From Jeotgalibaca ciconiae (GTDB lineage Bacteria; Bacillota; Bacilli; Lactobacillales; Aerococcaceae): a DNA stretch of 64,000 bases. Location: assembly GCF_003955755.1 (NCBI RefSeq), contig NZ_CP034465.1, positions 1,668,001-1,732,000 of the forward strand, written 5' to 3'. The notes beneath the pieces are model-generated. The model was not told the DNA's origin, did not search any database, and saw nothing but the letters and a program-made list of their open reading frames with translations. Made by a program: the position numbers and the translations under genes. The stretch's first letter is position 1. Each line of letters begins with the position of its first letter. Below are positions 45,659-54,388 of the stretch, in pieces.

Positions 45659-47179
45659 ATGAACGAAAGAGAACGTATTTTAGCATTGGTAAGAGAAGGC
45701 ATTATCTCTACTGAAGAAGCAATTGAGCTATTAGAAAATGCTGCAAAAAAACACGGTAAAGATGCATTACGTAAAAACGTCGCTACAGACTTTTCAAATG
45801 AAGATGAAGTAAAACAGAAAACAGAAACAGCTGAAGAACAAGTAGAAGAAGCTGAACGAAAAGACAAAGCAAACTTTGAAAAAATCTTAGAAGAATTAGC
45901 AAGTGAAATTTCTTATTTTTCATCACGGGTAGATGAAAAAACAGAAGCTTTACAAGTTCTCCGTAGACAAATTAGTCTCAAGCAAGAAAGAAGACAAGAG
46001 ATTGCAACGCATGAAGAGCTAGATACCCTGACTCCTGAGTTAGAAATGGAAGCTTTACGTATTGACGAAGAATTAGACGGATTGAAATCCCAAGAAGAAG
46101 CTCTTAGAGAAGAAAAACGTGAAATGGAAGAAAAAATGCGTACTTTGAAAAAAGAGCAACTTGAAAAGAATATAAAAACATTTAGTGATAAATTTGGAAG
46201 CAAGGAAGAATGGCAAGAAACAGCTTCTGAATTTTCAGGAAAAATCAATAAAATAGGATCTCAAATTGGCAGCTTCTTATCTTCTACTATTAATAATGTA
46301 ATGGATAATGTTGAGTGGAAAGAAGTAGACTTTAATATGAACATTCCAGGAATTGTTTCGAAAAAATTCCATCATGAATTTCTTTATGAGAATGCTTCTG
46401 CAACCATCCTGGACTTCCAAATTGCTAATGGAAATATTACCTTAGAAAAATGGGATCAAGATGACATAAAAGTGGATGCGGATATTAAAATATACGCGAA
46501 ATTCGATGAAGAAACGCCAATGGAAGCTTTTGAAGCGCGCAGTAACATTGAAATTGATGAAGATCACTTCACTTTCCATGTTCCGAACAAACGTGTACGT
46601 TGCGATATTATTGTTTCATTGCCAGAAAGAGAATACGATTACGTTGCTTTCAAAATGCTAAATGGAAATATCACGGTAAATGATTTTATTGGGAAAGATA
46701 TTTATGCAAAATCAACCAATGGTAAAATGAATTTTAGCAATATCAAAGCAACCATGTTGGAAGTAGATGGTGTCAATGGAAGCATTGCTGTAAAAAACAG
46801 CAGGTTGGTCGATTTAATGGCCCAAATGGTAAATGGTACAATTACTACAGTAAGTGAAATCACTAGTTCAAGTTTATCCATTGTTAATGGTGATGTAAAA
46901 ATGACCTATTCGGACTTGAACACCAAACGAATTAAAGCATCTTCCGTAAATGGAAGTGTAAAGTTAGCATTACCGCTAGAAAAAAGCGTTGAATTAGAAG
47001 CGCATAGTTCATTGGGATCGATTAAAAATAGAATGGAAAACATGGAAATTCTAAAACAACGTGATGAAAAAACAAATAAACACCTTGAGTCAAGAAGGCT
47101 GGAGGATAACGAGCCAGTTATGGTAGAATTAAAGACAACAAACGGAAGTATCCTCTTAAAAGATACAGACAAAGAATAG
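45659..47179 (+). CDS. yvlB: SHOCT-like/DUF4097 protein, YvlB type
   Basis: A 506-aa protein with an N-terminal short helical domain (MNERERILALVREGIISTEEAIELLE), a long charged coiled coil (about 45-175) and a C-terminal right-handed beta-repeat DUF4097 region (about 215-505) with recurring NGN/NGS turns. It lacks a clear signal peptide or membrane segment. The ATG at 45659 follows TTAGGAGG. With the PspC-like and YvlD-like genes behind it, the set equals yvlBCD of Bacillus/Listeria, an envelope-stress cluster next to uvrA and hprK. It is longer than B. subtilis YvlB because of the coiled coil. The molecular role is unknown. Confidence 0.85.
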   Translation: MNERERILALVREGIISTEEAIELLENAAKKHGKDALRKNVATDFSNEDEVKQKTETAEEQVEEAERKDKANFEKILEELASEISYFSSRVDEKTEALQVLRRQISLKQERRQEIATHEELDTLTPELEMEALRIDEELDGLKSQEEALREEKREMEEKMRTLKKEQLEKNIKTFSDKFGSKEEWQETASEFSGKINKIGSQIGSFLSSTINNVMDNVEWKEVDFNMNIPGIVSKKFHHEFLYENASATILDFQIANGNITLEKWDQDDIKVDADIKIYAKFDEETPMEAFEARSNIEIDEDHFTFHVPNKRVRCDIIVSLPEREYDYVAFKMLNGNITVNDFIGKDIYAKSTNGKMNFSNIKATMLEVDGVNGSIAVKNSRLVDLMAQMVNGTITTVSEITSSSLSIVNGDVKMTYSDLNTKRIKASSVNGSVKLALPLEKSVELEAHSSLGSIKNRMENMEILKQRDEKTNKHLESRRLEDNEPVMVELKTTNGSILLKDTDKE

Positions 47180-47200
47180 TGAAAGAAATGAGGGAGAAAC

Positions 47201-47488
47201 ATGAAAAAATTAACGAAATCAGCTACAGATAGACAAGTGAGTGGTGTGTTAGGTGGTATTGCAGAATATTTTGGAATTGACTCAACAATTGTACGAGTTA
47301 TTTTCTTGATCCTAGTATTTGCTGGAGTAGGATCTCCCGTTTTCCTATATATTCTACTAGCGATTTTATTACCTGAAGCAAAAAATACTCAAACAAACCG
47401 TTCATACGGTAACCCTTATGAGAACAGACGCCCAAGAAAGGAAGCAAAACCGGTAAAAAAAGAAGATGATGATTGGAGCGATTTCTAA
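47201..47488 (+). CDS. yvlC: PspC domain protein, YvlC type
   Basis: A 95-aa membrane protein with the PspC domain. MKKLTKSATDRQVSGVLGGIAEYFGID is split as an amphipathic start and the GVLGGIAEYFG motif, a single strong membrane helix follows (about 40-60), and then a basic tail. PspC-type proteins respond to envelope stress. The ATG at 47201 lies 21 bp after yvlB; AGGGAGAAAC gives the ribosome site. The stop overlaps the next start (TAATG). Confidence 0.93.
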   Translation: MKKLTKSATDRQVSGVLGGIAEYFGIDSTIVRVIFLILVFAGVGSPVFLYILLAILLPEAKNTQTNRSYGNPYENRRPRKEAKPVKKEDDDWSDF

Positions 47489-47832
47489 TGGGATTTTGGA
47501 AGAAAATTGCCATTAATTCGATCATCTTTATCGCTTTAGCTTATTTAATACCTGGTTTTTATGTAAGAGGGGTTTGGACCGCATTTGGAGCTAGTATCGT
47601 CCTTGCGTTAGTAAATGTATTAGTAAAACCTGTTTTACACGTGTTATCTTTTCCGATAACGTTACTAACTTTTGGATTGTTCAGTTTTATTATCAATGCG
47701 TTGATGCTTTCGATTACTTCCTTCTTGGTTGGACCAGGATTCCAGTTTAGCAGCTTCGGGATAACATTATTAGTTTCCTTACTTCTATCTTTTGTTCAGA
47801 GTTTCATTCAGGACAAAAGAGACTATCGATAA
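47488..47832 (+). CDS. yvlD: Phage-holin-family IV membrane protein, YvlD type
   Basis: A 114-aa protein with four hydrophobic helices and the YvlD pattern YLIPGFYVRG, ALVNVLVKPVLHVLSFPITLLTFGLFSFIINALML. The start is ATG 47488, overlapping the yvlC stop by 1 nt, with GGAG at 47474-47477; an earlier in-frame start at 47473 is rejected. Despite the family name it is a chromosomal envelope gene, not a prophage holin. Role unknown. Confidence 0.92.
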   Translation: MGFWKKIAINSIIFIALAYLIPGFYVRGVWTAFGASIVLALVNVLVKPVLHVLSFPITLLTFGLFSFIINALMLSITSFLVGPGFQFSSFGITLLVSLLLSFVQSFIQDKRDYR

Positions 47833-47877
47833 CGGAGAACCGGAAAAGGGCATTTAGAAAAACACTACAGAGTTGAA

Positions 47878-47912
47878 ATGAGGCTGGGACAGGAGTCCTG
47901 GTCTCTTTTTTT
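47878..47912 (+). terminator. yvlBCD terminator
   Basis: GAGGCTGGGAC with GTCCTGGTCTC (G-U pairs) and a T7 tail, immediately before the dispersed element. Confidence 0.8.
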
Positions 47913-47913
47913 G

Positions 47914-48071
47914 TAGACTAGGGGATTATAAGTTCAGCCATCAATGTCTAGCTCCCAAGTCCTGACCTAGTGAAAAAAAGATAAATTTGCCCCATTGCGC
48001 GCTTCGCTGCTCATTCAGGGTCAAATTTCCTATTTTTTCATAGGCCAAGGCGGACTTGTCCGCTTTTCTTA
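47914..48071 (+). repeat. Dispersed hairpin element, copy A (158 bp)
   Basis: It is nearly identical to 53363-53570 from TAGACTAGGGGATTATAAG to GTCCGCTTTTCTTA, except that copy A lacks an internal 50-bp block. Complementary parts (CAAGTCC/GGACTTG, GTGAAAAAA/TTTTTTCA, AAATTTG/CAAATTT) fold it into one long hairpin ending in GCGGACTTGTCCGC and a T-rich tail. No function or family is recognised. The rest of the 459-bp yvlD-hprK gap has no gene. Confidence 0.9.
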
Positions 48072-48291
48072 TAAACAAGATTAGTGTGAGTTTCGATATT
48101 AACGACCTAAACTTTGACACCTCATGGAAAAAAAGGTACACACTCACCGTTGTACGCTTATCCACTTTTCTTACTTTCTAAGCTTGGTCATAAATGTTAT
48201 GATTGACTAGAAATATATGATATAAACGAACGTTTGTTTTGGCTGAAAACAAAGAATAAAAATAAATATATTAAAAAGCGAGGGGAAATAA

Positions 48292-49230
48292 ATGTCAAAT
48301 AGTGTGACAATACAAGAATTAGTAAAAACTTCAAGTTACAAAATCCTTGTTGGAGAAGAATTTTTGAACAAAAAAATCACTTCAACAGAAATATATCGCC
48401 CTGGTGTGGAGTTAACGGGATACTTTGCTTTTTATCCTTCTTGGCGCATACAATTAATGGGCCAGACAGAACTTTCTTTTATTGAACGTATGACTCCAGA
48501 AGAAAGACTGGTTATTATGCGTAGGCTTTGCCAAAAGGAAACACCTTGCTTTATTATTTCTCGTAATATGACGCCTCCGATTGAGCTTATAAAAGCATGT
48601 CAAGAAGCTGGAATTCCTATATTACAGGCACAATCAAAAACAACTCGTGTTTCCAGCAACGTGACCAATTTACTTGAAAGCCGATTAGCAGAGCGTATTT
48701 CGATGCATGGAGTGTTGGTGGATGTCTTTGGTATGGGCGTCATGATTACGGGGGACAGTGGGGTTGGTAAATCAGAAACGGCCTTAGAGTTGATTCAAAA
48801 AGGACATCGGCTCGTAGCGGATGATCGAATTGATTTGTATCAGCATGATGAAGACACCCTTATGGGAGAGTCTCCGCCTATCTTGCGTCATTTGATTGAA
48901 ATCCGCGGCATTGGCATTATGGACGTTATGACGCTTTTTGGCGCAGGAGCCGTAAAGCAATCAAATGAAGTAAATTTAATTGTTAATCTAGCATTATGGA
49001 CAAAAGAAAAGAAATTTGAAAGACTAGGTAGTACAGAAGAAGTTGTGAACATTCTAGATGTTCAGATTCCTAAAATTACTGTTCCTGTAAAAACTGGACG
49101 GAATTTAGCGATTATTGTTGAAATGGCTGCGATGAACTTCCGTGCGAAGACCATGGGCTACAATGCAGCGGAAACATTTGAACGAAACTTGGATTTACTG
49201 ATCAAAGAAAATTCCAAGGAAGAAGATTAA
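48292..49230 (+). CDS. hprK: HPr kinase/phosphorylase
   Basis: Phosphorylates HPr on Ser46 (and reverses it), making the CcpA co-repressor of carbon catabolite control. The 312-aa protein has an N-terminal regulatory domain (1-130) and the kinase domain with P-loop GDSGVGKSE near 155 and the family signature LRHLIEIRGIGIMDV near 203. The ATG at 48292 follows AAGCGAGGGGA. It starts a run hprK-lgt-gpsA-galU-trxB. It connects to the cre site at 12448 and to the fructose PTS in this window. Confidence 0.98.
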   Translation: MSNSVTIQELVKTSSYKILVGEEFLNKKITSTEIYRPGVELTGYFAFYPSWRIQLMGQTELSFIERMTPEERLVIMRRLCQKETPCFIISRNMTPPIELIKACQEAGIPILQAQSKTTRVSSNVTNLLESRLAERISMHGVLVDVFGMGVMITGDSGVGKSETALELIQKGHRLVADDRIDLYQHDEDTLMGESPPILRHLIEIRGIGIMDVMTLFGAGAVKQSNEVNLIVNLALWTKEKKFERLGSTEEVVNILDVQIPKITVPVKTGRNLAIIVEMAAMNFRAKTMGYNAAETFERNLDLLIKENSKEED

Positions 49231-49250
49231 GACTATAAAGGGGAAATAAA

Positions 49251-50099
49251 ATGAATCATCTTATTGCAGAAATTAATCCAGTAGCATTTTCTTTAGGTGG
49301 ATTAGAAATAGCATGGTATGGCATACTTATTGGACTAGGGATAATCATCGCTATGTCTTTAGCTTCAAATGAAGGCGATCGTAAAGGAATGCCTAACGAA
49401 TTTGTGATTGATATGGCTTTTTGGGCGGTACCTATCGCAATTGTTGGTGCGCGTATTTATTATGTGATATTTGAATGGCAATACTATTTAGAACATCCAG
49501 AACAAATCATCCAAATTTGGAATGGCGGAATTGCGATTTATGGCGCACTACTTGCAGGTGGAATAACAGTATACTTTTTTACAAAAAAGAAAAACGTGCC
49601 TTTTTACCTGGCATTAGACATATTAGCACCAGGAGTTCTAGTTGCTCAGGCGATTGGACGTTGGGGAAACTTTATTAACCAAGAAGCACATGGTACAGAA
49701 GTAACAAGAACATTTTTAGAAAATCTTTTTTTGCCAGAGTTTATTATTAATCAAATGAACATCAACGGCACCTATTACCATCCAACTTTTTTGTATGAAT
49801 CATTATGGTCTTTTATTGGTTTTATTGTTATATTGATTTTACGCAGACAATCAAAAACCTTACGTGAAGGGGAAGTCTTTTTAACTTATGTAATGTGGTA
49901 TTCGTTTGGTCGTTTCTTTATAGAAGGAATGCGAACAGATAGTTTGTATTTGTTTGATGTTATTCGTGTTTCGCAGTTGCTTTCTGTTGTTCTTTTCATT
50001 GCCGCAGCAGCTATCTGGGTTTACCGCCGTTATAATAATTATCCAAAAGATCCATTCTATACAGAAATTAATCTAGGAATGAACCAAAAATCAAAATAA
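49251..50099 (+). CDS. lgt: Prolipoprotein diacylglyceryl transferase
   Basis: Adds the diacylglyceryl anchor to the lipobox Cys of lipoproteins such as PstS, OpuCC and the amino-acid binding protein of this window. The 282-aa protein has about seven membrane helices, the active-site region [11 protein letters not shown], and the signature [13 protein letters not shown] near 139-151. The ATG at 49251 follows AAGGGGAAA. It is 20 bp behind hprK, the common Firmicute order. Confidence 0.97.
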   Translation: MNHLIAEINPVAFSLGGLEIAWYGILIGLGIIIAMSLASNEGDRKGMPNEFVIDMAFWAVPIAIVGARIYYVIFEWQYYLEHPEQIIQIWNGGIAIYGALLAGGITVYFFTKKKNVPFYLALDILAPGVLVAQAIGRWGNFINQEAHGTEVTRTFLENLFLPEFIINQMNINGTYYHPTFLYESLWSFIGFIVILILRRQSKTLREGEVFLTYVMWYSFGRFFIEGMRTDSLYLFDVIRVSQLLSVVLFIAAAAIWVYRRYNNYPKDPFYTEINLGMNQKSK

Positions 50100-50136
50100 T
50101 CGTTTAATCAGTAAGCAATTAGTTCGGAGGAAGAAA

Positions 50137-51144
50137 ATGAAAGAAATTGTAGCAGTATTAGGACCGGGATCGTGGGGAACAGCCCTATCCATGGTTCTTG
50201 ATGAGAATCAACATGAAGTTCGTTTGTGGGGAGTCGATTCAAAACAAATTGCAGAAATAAATACTGAACATACCAATAAAAACTATTTGCCTGAAACTCA
50301 GTTAAGTGACGGTATTGTCGGTTACACGGATTTAGAAAAAGCAATTACTGGGGCGACATATATCTTATTTGTTGTTCCAACAAAAGCCATTCGTTCAGTA
50401 GCAAAACAGGTCGCTGCTTTATTGGACGGAAAAACGAAACCTGTTCTGATTCATGCCAGTAAAGGTCTTGAACAAGAAACACATAAAAGGATTTCAGTTA
50501 TTATAGAAGAAGAAATCTCATCAGATTTACATGATGGTTTAGTGGTATTATCAGGGCCAAGCCACGCAGAAGAAGTAGCGAAAAAAGACATTACGACTAT
50601 TACAGCAGCTTCAGGAACGGATGAAATTGCTAAGAAAGTTCAAAAGTTATTTATTAATCATTATTTCCGAGTATACACAAATTCAGATGTAATAGGTGTC
50701 GAATTGGGTGCCGCTTTGAAAAATATAATTGCTGTGGGAGCAGGGGCGTTACACGGCTTAGGTTATGGCGACAATGCGAAAGCAGCTTTAATGACACGCG
50801 GTCTTGCTGAAATAAGCAGGCTTGGTGTAGCATTCGGCGCAGATCCACTGACTTTTATTGGTTTAAGTGGAGTGGGAGACCTTATTGTTACGGGAACCAG
50901 CATCCATTCGCGTAATTGGCGTGCAGGGAATTTACTCGGTAAGAAAGTTCCATTGGCAGAAGTTTTGGAAAGTATGGGGATGGTTGTGGAAGGTGTTCAA
51001 ACGACTAAAGCAGCCTATGAACTCGCTCAACAAAAAGGAATTGAGATGCCAATTACAGAAGCGATTTATCGTGTATTATACGAAGACGCAGACATTGATG
51101 AAGTAATCAGAGATTTAATGATGCGCGATCGTAAAGCAGAGTAA
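50137..51144 (+). CDS. gpsA: Glycerol-3-phosphate dehydrogenase [NAD(P)+]
   Basis: Reduces dihydroxyacetone phosphate to sn-glycerol 3-phosphate for phospholipids and teichoic acids. The 335-aa protein has the NAD motif GPGSWGTAL near 9-17, [10 protein letters not shown] near 142, the catalytic Lys region [13 protein letters not shown] near 189, and the C-terminal [12 protein letters not shown]. The ATG at 50137 follows TCGGAGGAAG. It is in the same orientation as lgt and galU with gaps of 37 and 38 bp. Confidence 0.97.
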   Translation: MKEIVAVLGPGSWGTALSMVLDENQHEVRLWGVDSKQIAEINTEHTNKNYLPETQLSDGIVGYTDLEKAITGATYILFVVPTKAIRSVAKQVAALLDGKTKPVLIHASKGLEQETHKRISVIIEEEISSDLHDGLVVLSGPSHAEEVAKKDITTITAASGTDEIAKKVQKLFINHYFRVYTNSDVIGVELGAALKNIIAVGAGALHGLGYGDNAKAALMTRGLAEISRLGVAFGADPLTFIGLSGVGDLIVTGTSIHSRNWRAGNLLGKKVPLAEVLESMGMVVEGVQTTKAAYELAQQKGIEMPITEAIYRVLYEDADIDEVIRDLMMRDRKAE

Positions 51145-51182
51145 GTGAAAAGCGACAAATGAAATAAAGTGAGGGACAATCA

Positions 51183-52070
51183 ATGAAAAAAGTAAGAAAA
51201 GCGATTATTCCGGCAGCTGGCTTTGGAACACGTTTTTTACCTGTGACAAAAGCAATGGCAAAAGAAATGTTGCCGATTGTAGACAAACCAACGATTCAAT
51301 TTATTGTAGAAGAAGCGATTGAGTCAGGAATCGAAGATATTTTAATTGTCACTGGAAAAAGCAAACGGCCAATAGAAGATCATTTTGATTCAAACATTGA
51401 GCTGGAAGCAAATTTACAAGCAAAAGGAAAAACTGATTTATTAAAAATCGTTCAAGAAACAACGAAACTTCGTATTCATTTTGTTCGCCAATCGTATCCT
51501 CTTGGCTTAGGGCATGCAGTTCTACAAGCAAAAGCATTTGTAGGAGATGAGCCATTTGTTGTTATGCTGGGCGATGATTTGATGAAGGATGAGATTCCTT
51601 TAACACGACAATTGATGGAAGCTTATGAGCGGACACATGCATCAACCATCGCAGTTATGCAAGTAGCTCATGAAGACACGTCGAAATACGGAATTATTGA
51701 CCCTGACAATGAACTGGAAGAAGGGTTATACAATGTTCGCAGTTTTGTTGAGAAGCCAGACCCGAAAGATGCACCAAGTGACCTGGCAATCATTGGCCGT
51801 TACTTATTGACACCAGAAATTTTTGAAATTCTGGAAAACCAAGAAGTAGGAGCCGGTGGGGAAATTCAACTAACCGATGCGATTGATACACTTAATAAAA
51901 CGCAACGTGTATTCGCAAAGAAATTTACTGGTAAACGATATGACGTAGGAGATAAATTTGGTTTCTTAGCAACAAGTATTGATTATGGGTTAAATCATCC
52001 AGAAATGGACGGAAAACTAAAAGACTATATTATTGAATTAGGCAGTCGTTTAGAACAAGAAAGCAAATAA
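51183..52070 (+). CDS. galU: UTP-glucose-1-phosphate uridylyltransferase
   Basis: Makes UDP-glucose for glycolipid anchors, wall polymers and exopolysaccharide. The 295-aa protein has the nucleotidyltransferase start [23 protein letters not shown] (split signature GFGTR and KAMAKEM), VMLGDDL near 132, and FVEKPDP near 182. It works with the phosphoglucomutase at 55476, which supplies glucose 1-phosphate. The ATG at 51183 follows GTGAGGGA. Confidence 0.97.
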   Translation: MKKVRKAIIPAAGFGTRFLPVTKAMAKEMLPIVDKPTIQFIVEEAIESGIEDILIVTGKSKRPIEDHFDSNIELEANLQAKGKTDLLKIVQETTKLRIHFVRQSYPLGLGHAVLQAKAFVGDEPFVVMLGDDLMKDEIPLTRQLMEAYERTHASTIAVMQVAHEDTSKYGIIDPDNELEEGLYNVRSFVEKPDPKDAPSDLAIIGRYLLTPEIFEILENQEVGAGGEIQLTDAIDTLNKTQRVFAKKFTGKRYDVGDKFGFLATSIDYGLNHPEMDGKLKDYIIELGSRLEQESK

Positions 52071-52171
52071 ATTTTTCTTGAGCAGAAAAGTAGCAATCAT
52101 ATGCAACTGCACTTAAACTAAAGTAGAGAAAAGAATCGTTCAAGCGATAATGAAGTAAAGGGAGTTTACGA

Positions 52172-53119
52172 ATGGAACTACAAGAAAAATTATATGATGT
52201 CATTATTATTGGAGCTGGTCCAGGAGGGATGACTGCTGCCTTGTATGCATCTCGCGCGAATCTAGAAACACTTATCATCGAGAGAGGTGTTCCTGGGGGA
52301 GAATTGATTAATACAGCAGAGGTTGAAAATTATCCTGGTTTTGATTCAATCACAGGCCCAGATTTAGCTGATAAAATCTATGAAAGTTCAATGCGCTTCG
52401 GTGCTGAACATGTATATGGAGACGTTAAGGGAATAAAAGCAGATGGGGCATACCACATTATTGAAGCAGGGAAAAAAGCATATCGTACAAAATCAGTTAT
52501 CATCGCAACGGGATCTCATCACCGTAAGTTAAACATTCCCGGTGAAGAGCAGTACAACGGCCGCGGTGTTTCCTACTGTGCGGTATGTGATGGGGCATTT
52601 TTCCGTGATAAAGATCTTGTAGTAGTTGGTGGAGGAGACTCTGCAGTTGAAGAAGGAACATATTTAACACAATTTGCTGATGTGAATATTGTTCACCGCA
52701 GGGATGAACTTCGTGCGCAAAAAATCTTACAGGATCGTGCGTTTAAAAATGACAAAGTTTCCTTTACTTGGGATACAGTAGTCGAAGAAATTAAAGGTGA
52801 CGATAATAAAGTGACCGCTGTTGCAGTTAAAAATGTGAATACTGGAGAAGTGACGGAGAAAAGTGTGGATGGCGTATTTGTTTATGTGGGAATCTTGCCA
52901 CAAACAGATGCATTCCGTGATTTAGGTATTACAGATGAGGAAGGTTGGATCATTACAAATGATTTGATGGAAACGACTGTTCCCGGTATTTTTGCCGTTG
53001 GGGATGTTCGTAAGAAAACTTTGCGTCAAATTACCACAGCAGTTGGAGATGGTGGAGAAGCAGGGAATCGCGCTTATCACTATGTAGAAGAATGGAACGA
53101 GCGTAACGAAGCAAAATAA
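52172..53119 (+). CDS. trxB: Thioredoxin reductase
   Basis: FAD enzyme reducing thioredoxin with NADPH. The 315-aa protein has the FAD motif GAGPGGMTAA near 14-23, the redox pair C136-x-x-C139 in YCAVCDGAFF, the NADPH motif GGGDSAVEEG, and the late FAVGDVRKKTLRQ. The ATG at 52172 follows AAAGGGAG. The place after lgt and galU matches the Listeria-type hprK-lgt...trxB order. Confidence 0.97.
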   Translation: MELQEKLYDVIIIGAGPGGMTAALYASRANLETLIIERGVPGGELINTAEVENYPGFDSITGPDLADKIYESSMRFGAEHVYGDVKGIKADGAYHIIEAGKKAYRTKSVIIATGSHHRKLNIPGEEQYNGRGVSYCAVCDGAFFRDKDLVVVGGGDSAVEEGTYLTQFADVNIVHRRDELRAQKILQDRAFKNDKVSFTWDTVVEEIKGDDNKVTAVAVKNVNTGEVTEKSVDGVFVYVGILPQTDAFRDLGITDEEGWIITNDLMETTVPGIFAVGDVRKKTLRQITTAVGDGGEAGNRAYHYVEEWNERNEAK

Positions 53120-53130
53120 TGGATTCTTAT

Positions 53131-53165
53131 AAAAATCTCATTCATTAATTTTGAATGAGATTTTT
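53131..53165 (+). terminator. trxB terminator
   Basis: A 14-bp stem AAAAATCTCATTCA (53131-53144) with TGAATGAGATTTTT (53152-53165). Confidence 0.92.
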
Positions 53166-53271
53166 AACTTTTTAAAGAATGTTTTTTTTGTTTTCATCGT
53201 CTTTCAATAATGAAAAAACTTTACAAAAAAGTATGGGATATTGATGTAATGCGGTTTTACTTCAATTTACA

Positions 53272-53361
53272 TTGACGGTATCTCGGTTTTGTGATAGTCT
53301 TAGAAGACGATAAAAAATATGAGTACCTACTCATAATTGTCCCAAAATAATGGGCTTTTTT
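53272..53361 (+). promoter_or_regulatory. Promoter plus short leader with mini-ORF and terminator
   Basis: TTGACG (53272-53277) and an extended -10 TGATAGTCT (53292-53300) are followed by the perfect palindrome ATGAGTACCTACTCAT (53319-53334), which also encodes a five-residue reading frame MSTYS, and by CCCA-N6-TGGG with T6 (53341-53361). This looks like a short terminated leader or small RNA ahead of the element and the ABC permease. The 504-bp gap has no other gene. Confidence 0.4.
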
Positions 53362-53362
53362 A

Positions 53363-53570
53363 TAGACTAGGGGATTATAAGTTCAGCCATCAATGTCTAG
53401 CTCCCAAGTCCTGACCTAGTGAAAAAAAGATAAATTTGCCCCATTGCGCGCTTCGCTGCTCGCTAACGCATATCATTCGACTAACCCGCTGAAGCGTGAA
53501 GTCTCCTGACAATTCAGGGTCAAATTTCCTATTTTTTCATAGGCCAAGGCGGACTTGTCCGCTTTTCTTA
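53363..53570 (+). repeat. Dispersed hairpin element, copy B (208 bp)
   Basis: Full-length relative of copy A at 47914-48071; it contains 50 extra bases (about 53462-53511) between the two hairpin arms. The extra block includes CTGAAGCGTG, which can pair with GCGCGCTTCG just before it. Same orientation as copy A, also in an intergenic gap, and it ends 53 bp before the ABC permease start. Confidence 0.9.
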
Positions 53571-53623
53571 TTTTTCTTTTTATATCTCACAGTCAAGTAA
53601 ACAAGAGTTAGGATGATAGTTTT

Positions 53624-54289
53624 ATGTTATTTTTTGAATTGTTGGTTCAACACTTTCCATCTTTCATAGATGCGATGTGGCAAACCATCCAAATAACTTT
53701 ATTTTCTTTGCTATTTGCATCGATAATCGGGATTGTTTTTGGATTAATGAAAGTATCTCATAACAAAATATTGCGCTCGATTGCGAATGCTTATATTTGG
53801 GTTATCCGTGGCACACCTTTACTCGTGCAGATTTATTTTGTTTATTTCGGCATTCCGATGGCAACTGGTATTTCACTAACAGAATGGAATGCGGGAATTA
53901 TCACCATGAGTTTAAATGCAGGAGCATATATGGCTGAAATCGTGCGTGGAGGAATTGAATCGGTAGACACAGGACAAATGGAAGCAGCTCGAAGTTTAGG
54001 GTTGCCTTATCGAATCTCCATGAATAAAGTTGTTTTACCACAAGCATTACGGACTATGTTACCGTCTATTATTAATCAGTTTATTATTACTTTAAAAGAC
54101 ACTTCGCTGCTTTCAGTTATAGGTGTCCGTGAATTAACCATGAATGGAAAGATTATCACTGCTAACAATATGGAAACCATTCGAATGTGGGGAATCGTTG
54201 CGATTTATTACCTAATCGTCATTTCGATCTTAACCATTATTGCAAATAAAATGGAAGACCGCTTATCCTATAGTAAAAAATCTGTGTAA
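53624..54289 (+). CDS. Polar amino acid ABC transporter permease
   Basis: A 221-aa HisM/GlnP-type membrane subunit with five helices, the family segment VIRGTPLLVQIYFVYFG near 62-78, and the EAA loop EAARSLGLPYRISMNKVVLPQAL near 123 (split as EAARSLG and VVLPQAL). The ribosome site is weak (TAGGATGA). The binding-protein gene lies convergent downstream, and no ATPase gene is adjacent, which is unusual for this family. Substrate not predictable (glutamine, cystine or arginine type). Confidence 0.92.
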   Translation: MLFFELLVQHFPSFIDAMWQTIQITLFSLLFASIIGIVFGLMKVSHNKILRSIANAYIWVIRGTPLLVQIYFVYFGIPMATGISLTEWNAGIITMSLNAGAYMAEIVRGGIESVDTGQMEAARSLGLPYRISMNKVVLPQALRTMLPSIINQFIITLKDTSLLSVIGVRELTMNGKIITANNMETIRMWGIVAIYYLIVISILTIIANKMEDRLSYSKKSV

Positions 54290-54299
54290 TAGAAAATCA

Positions 54300-54321
54300 G
54301 AAGGCGAAAGCCTTCTTTTTT
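54300..54321 (+). terminator. Terminator of the permease gene
   Basis: GAAGGC-GAAA-GCCTTC followed by T6. Confidence 0.9.
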
Positions 54322-54345
54322 GTAAAGTAATTTTTTATAACACTC

Positions 54346-54376
54346 AAAAAAGAGTCGGAAAATCCGACTCTTTTTT
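54346..54376. terminator. Bidirectional terminator between permease and binding-protein genes
   Basis: A perfect 14-bp stem (54346-54359 with 54363-54376) with A6 and T6 flanks, usable from both sides. Confidence 0.92.
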
Positions 54377-54388
54377 GCTGGAAAGTTT

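Noticed and set aside
47488-47832. Holin-like annotation taken as a prophage sign.
   Set aside because: It is the chromosomal YvlD family in its conserved yvlBCD-hprK context; no phage genes are near.
47941-48165. A 74-residue minus-strand frame inside the dispersed element.
   Set aside because: It is the reverse strand of a hairpin repeat; the similar sequence at 53363-53570 breaks the frame by the 50-bp difference (not a multiple of three).
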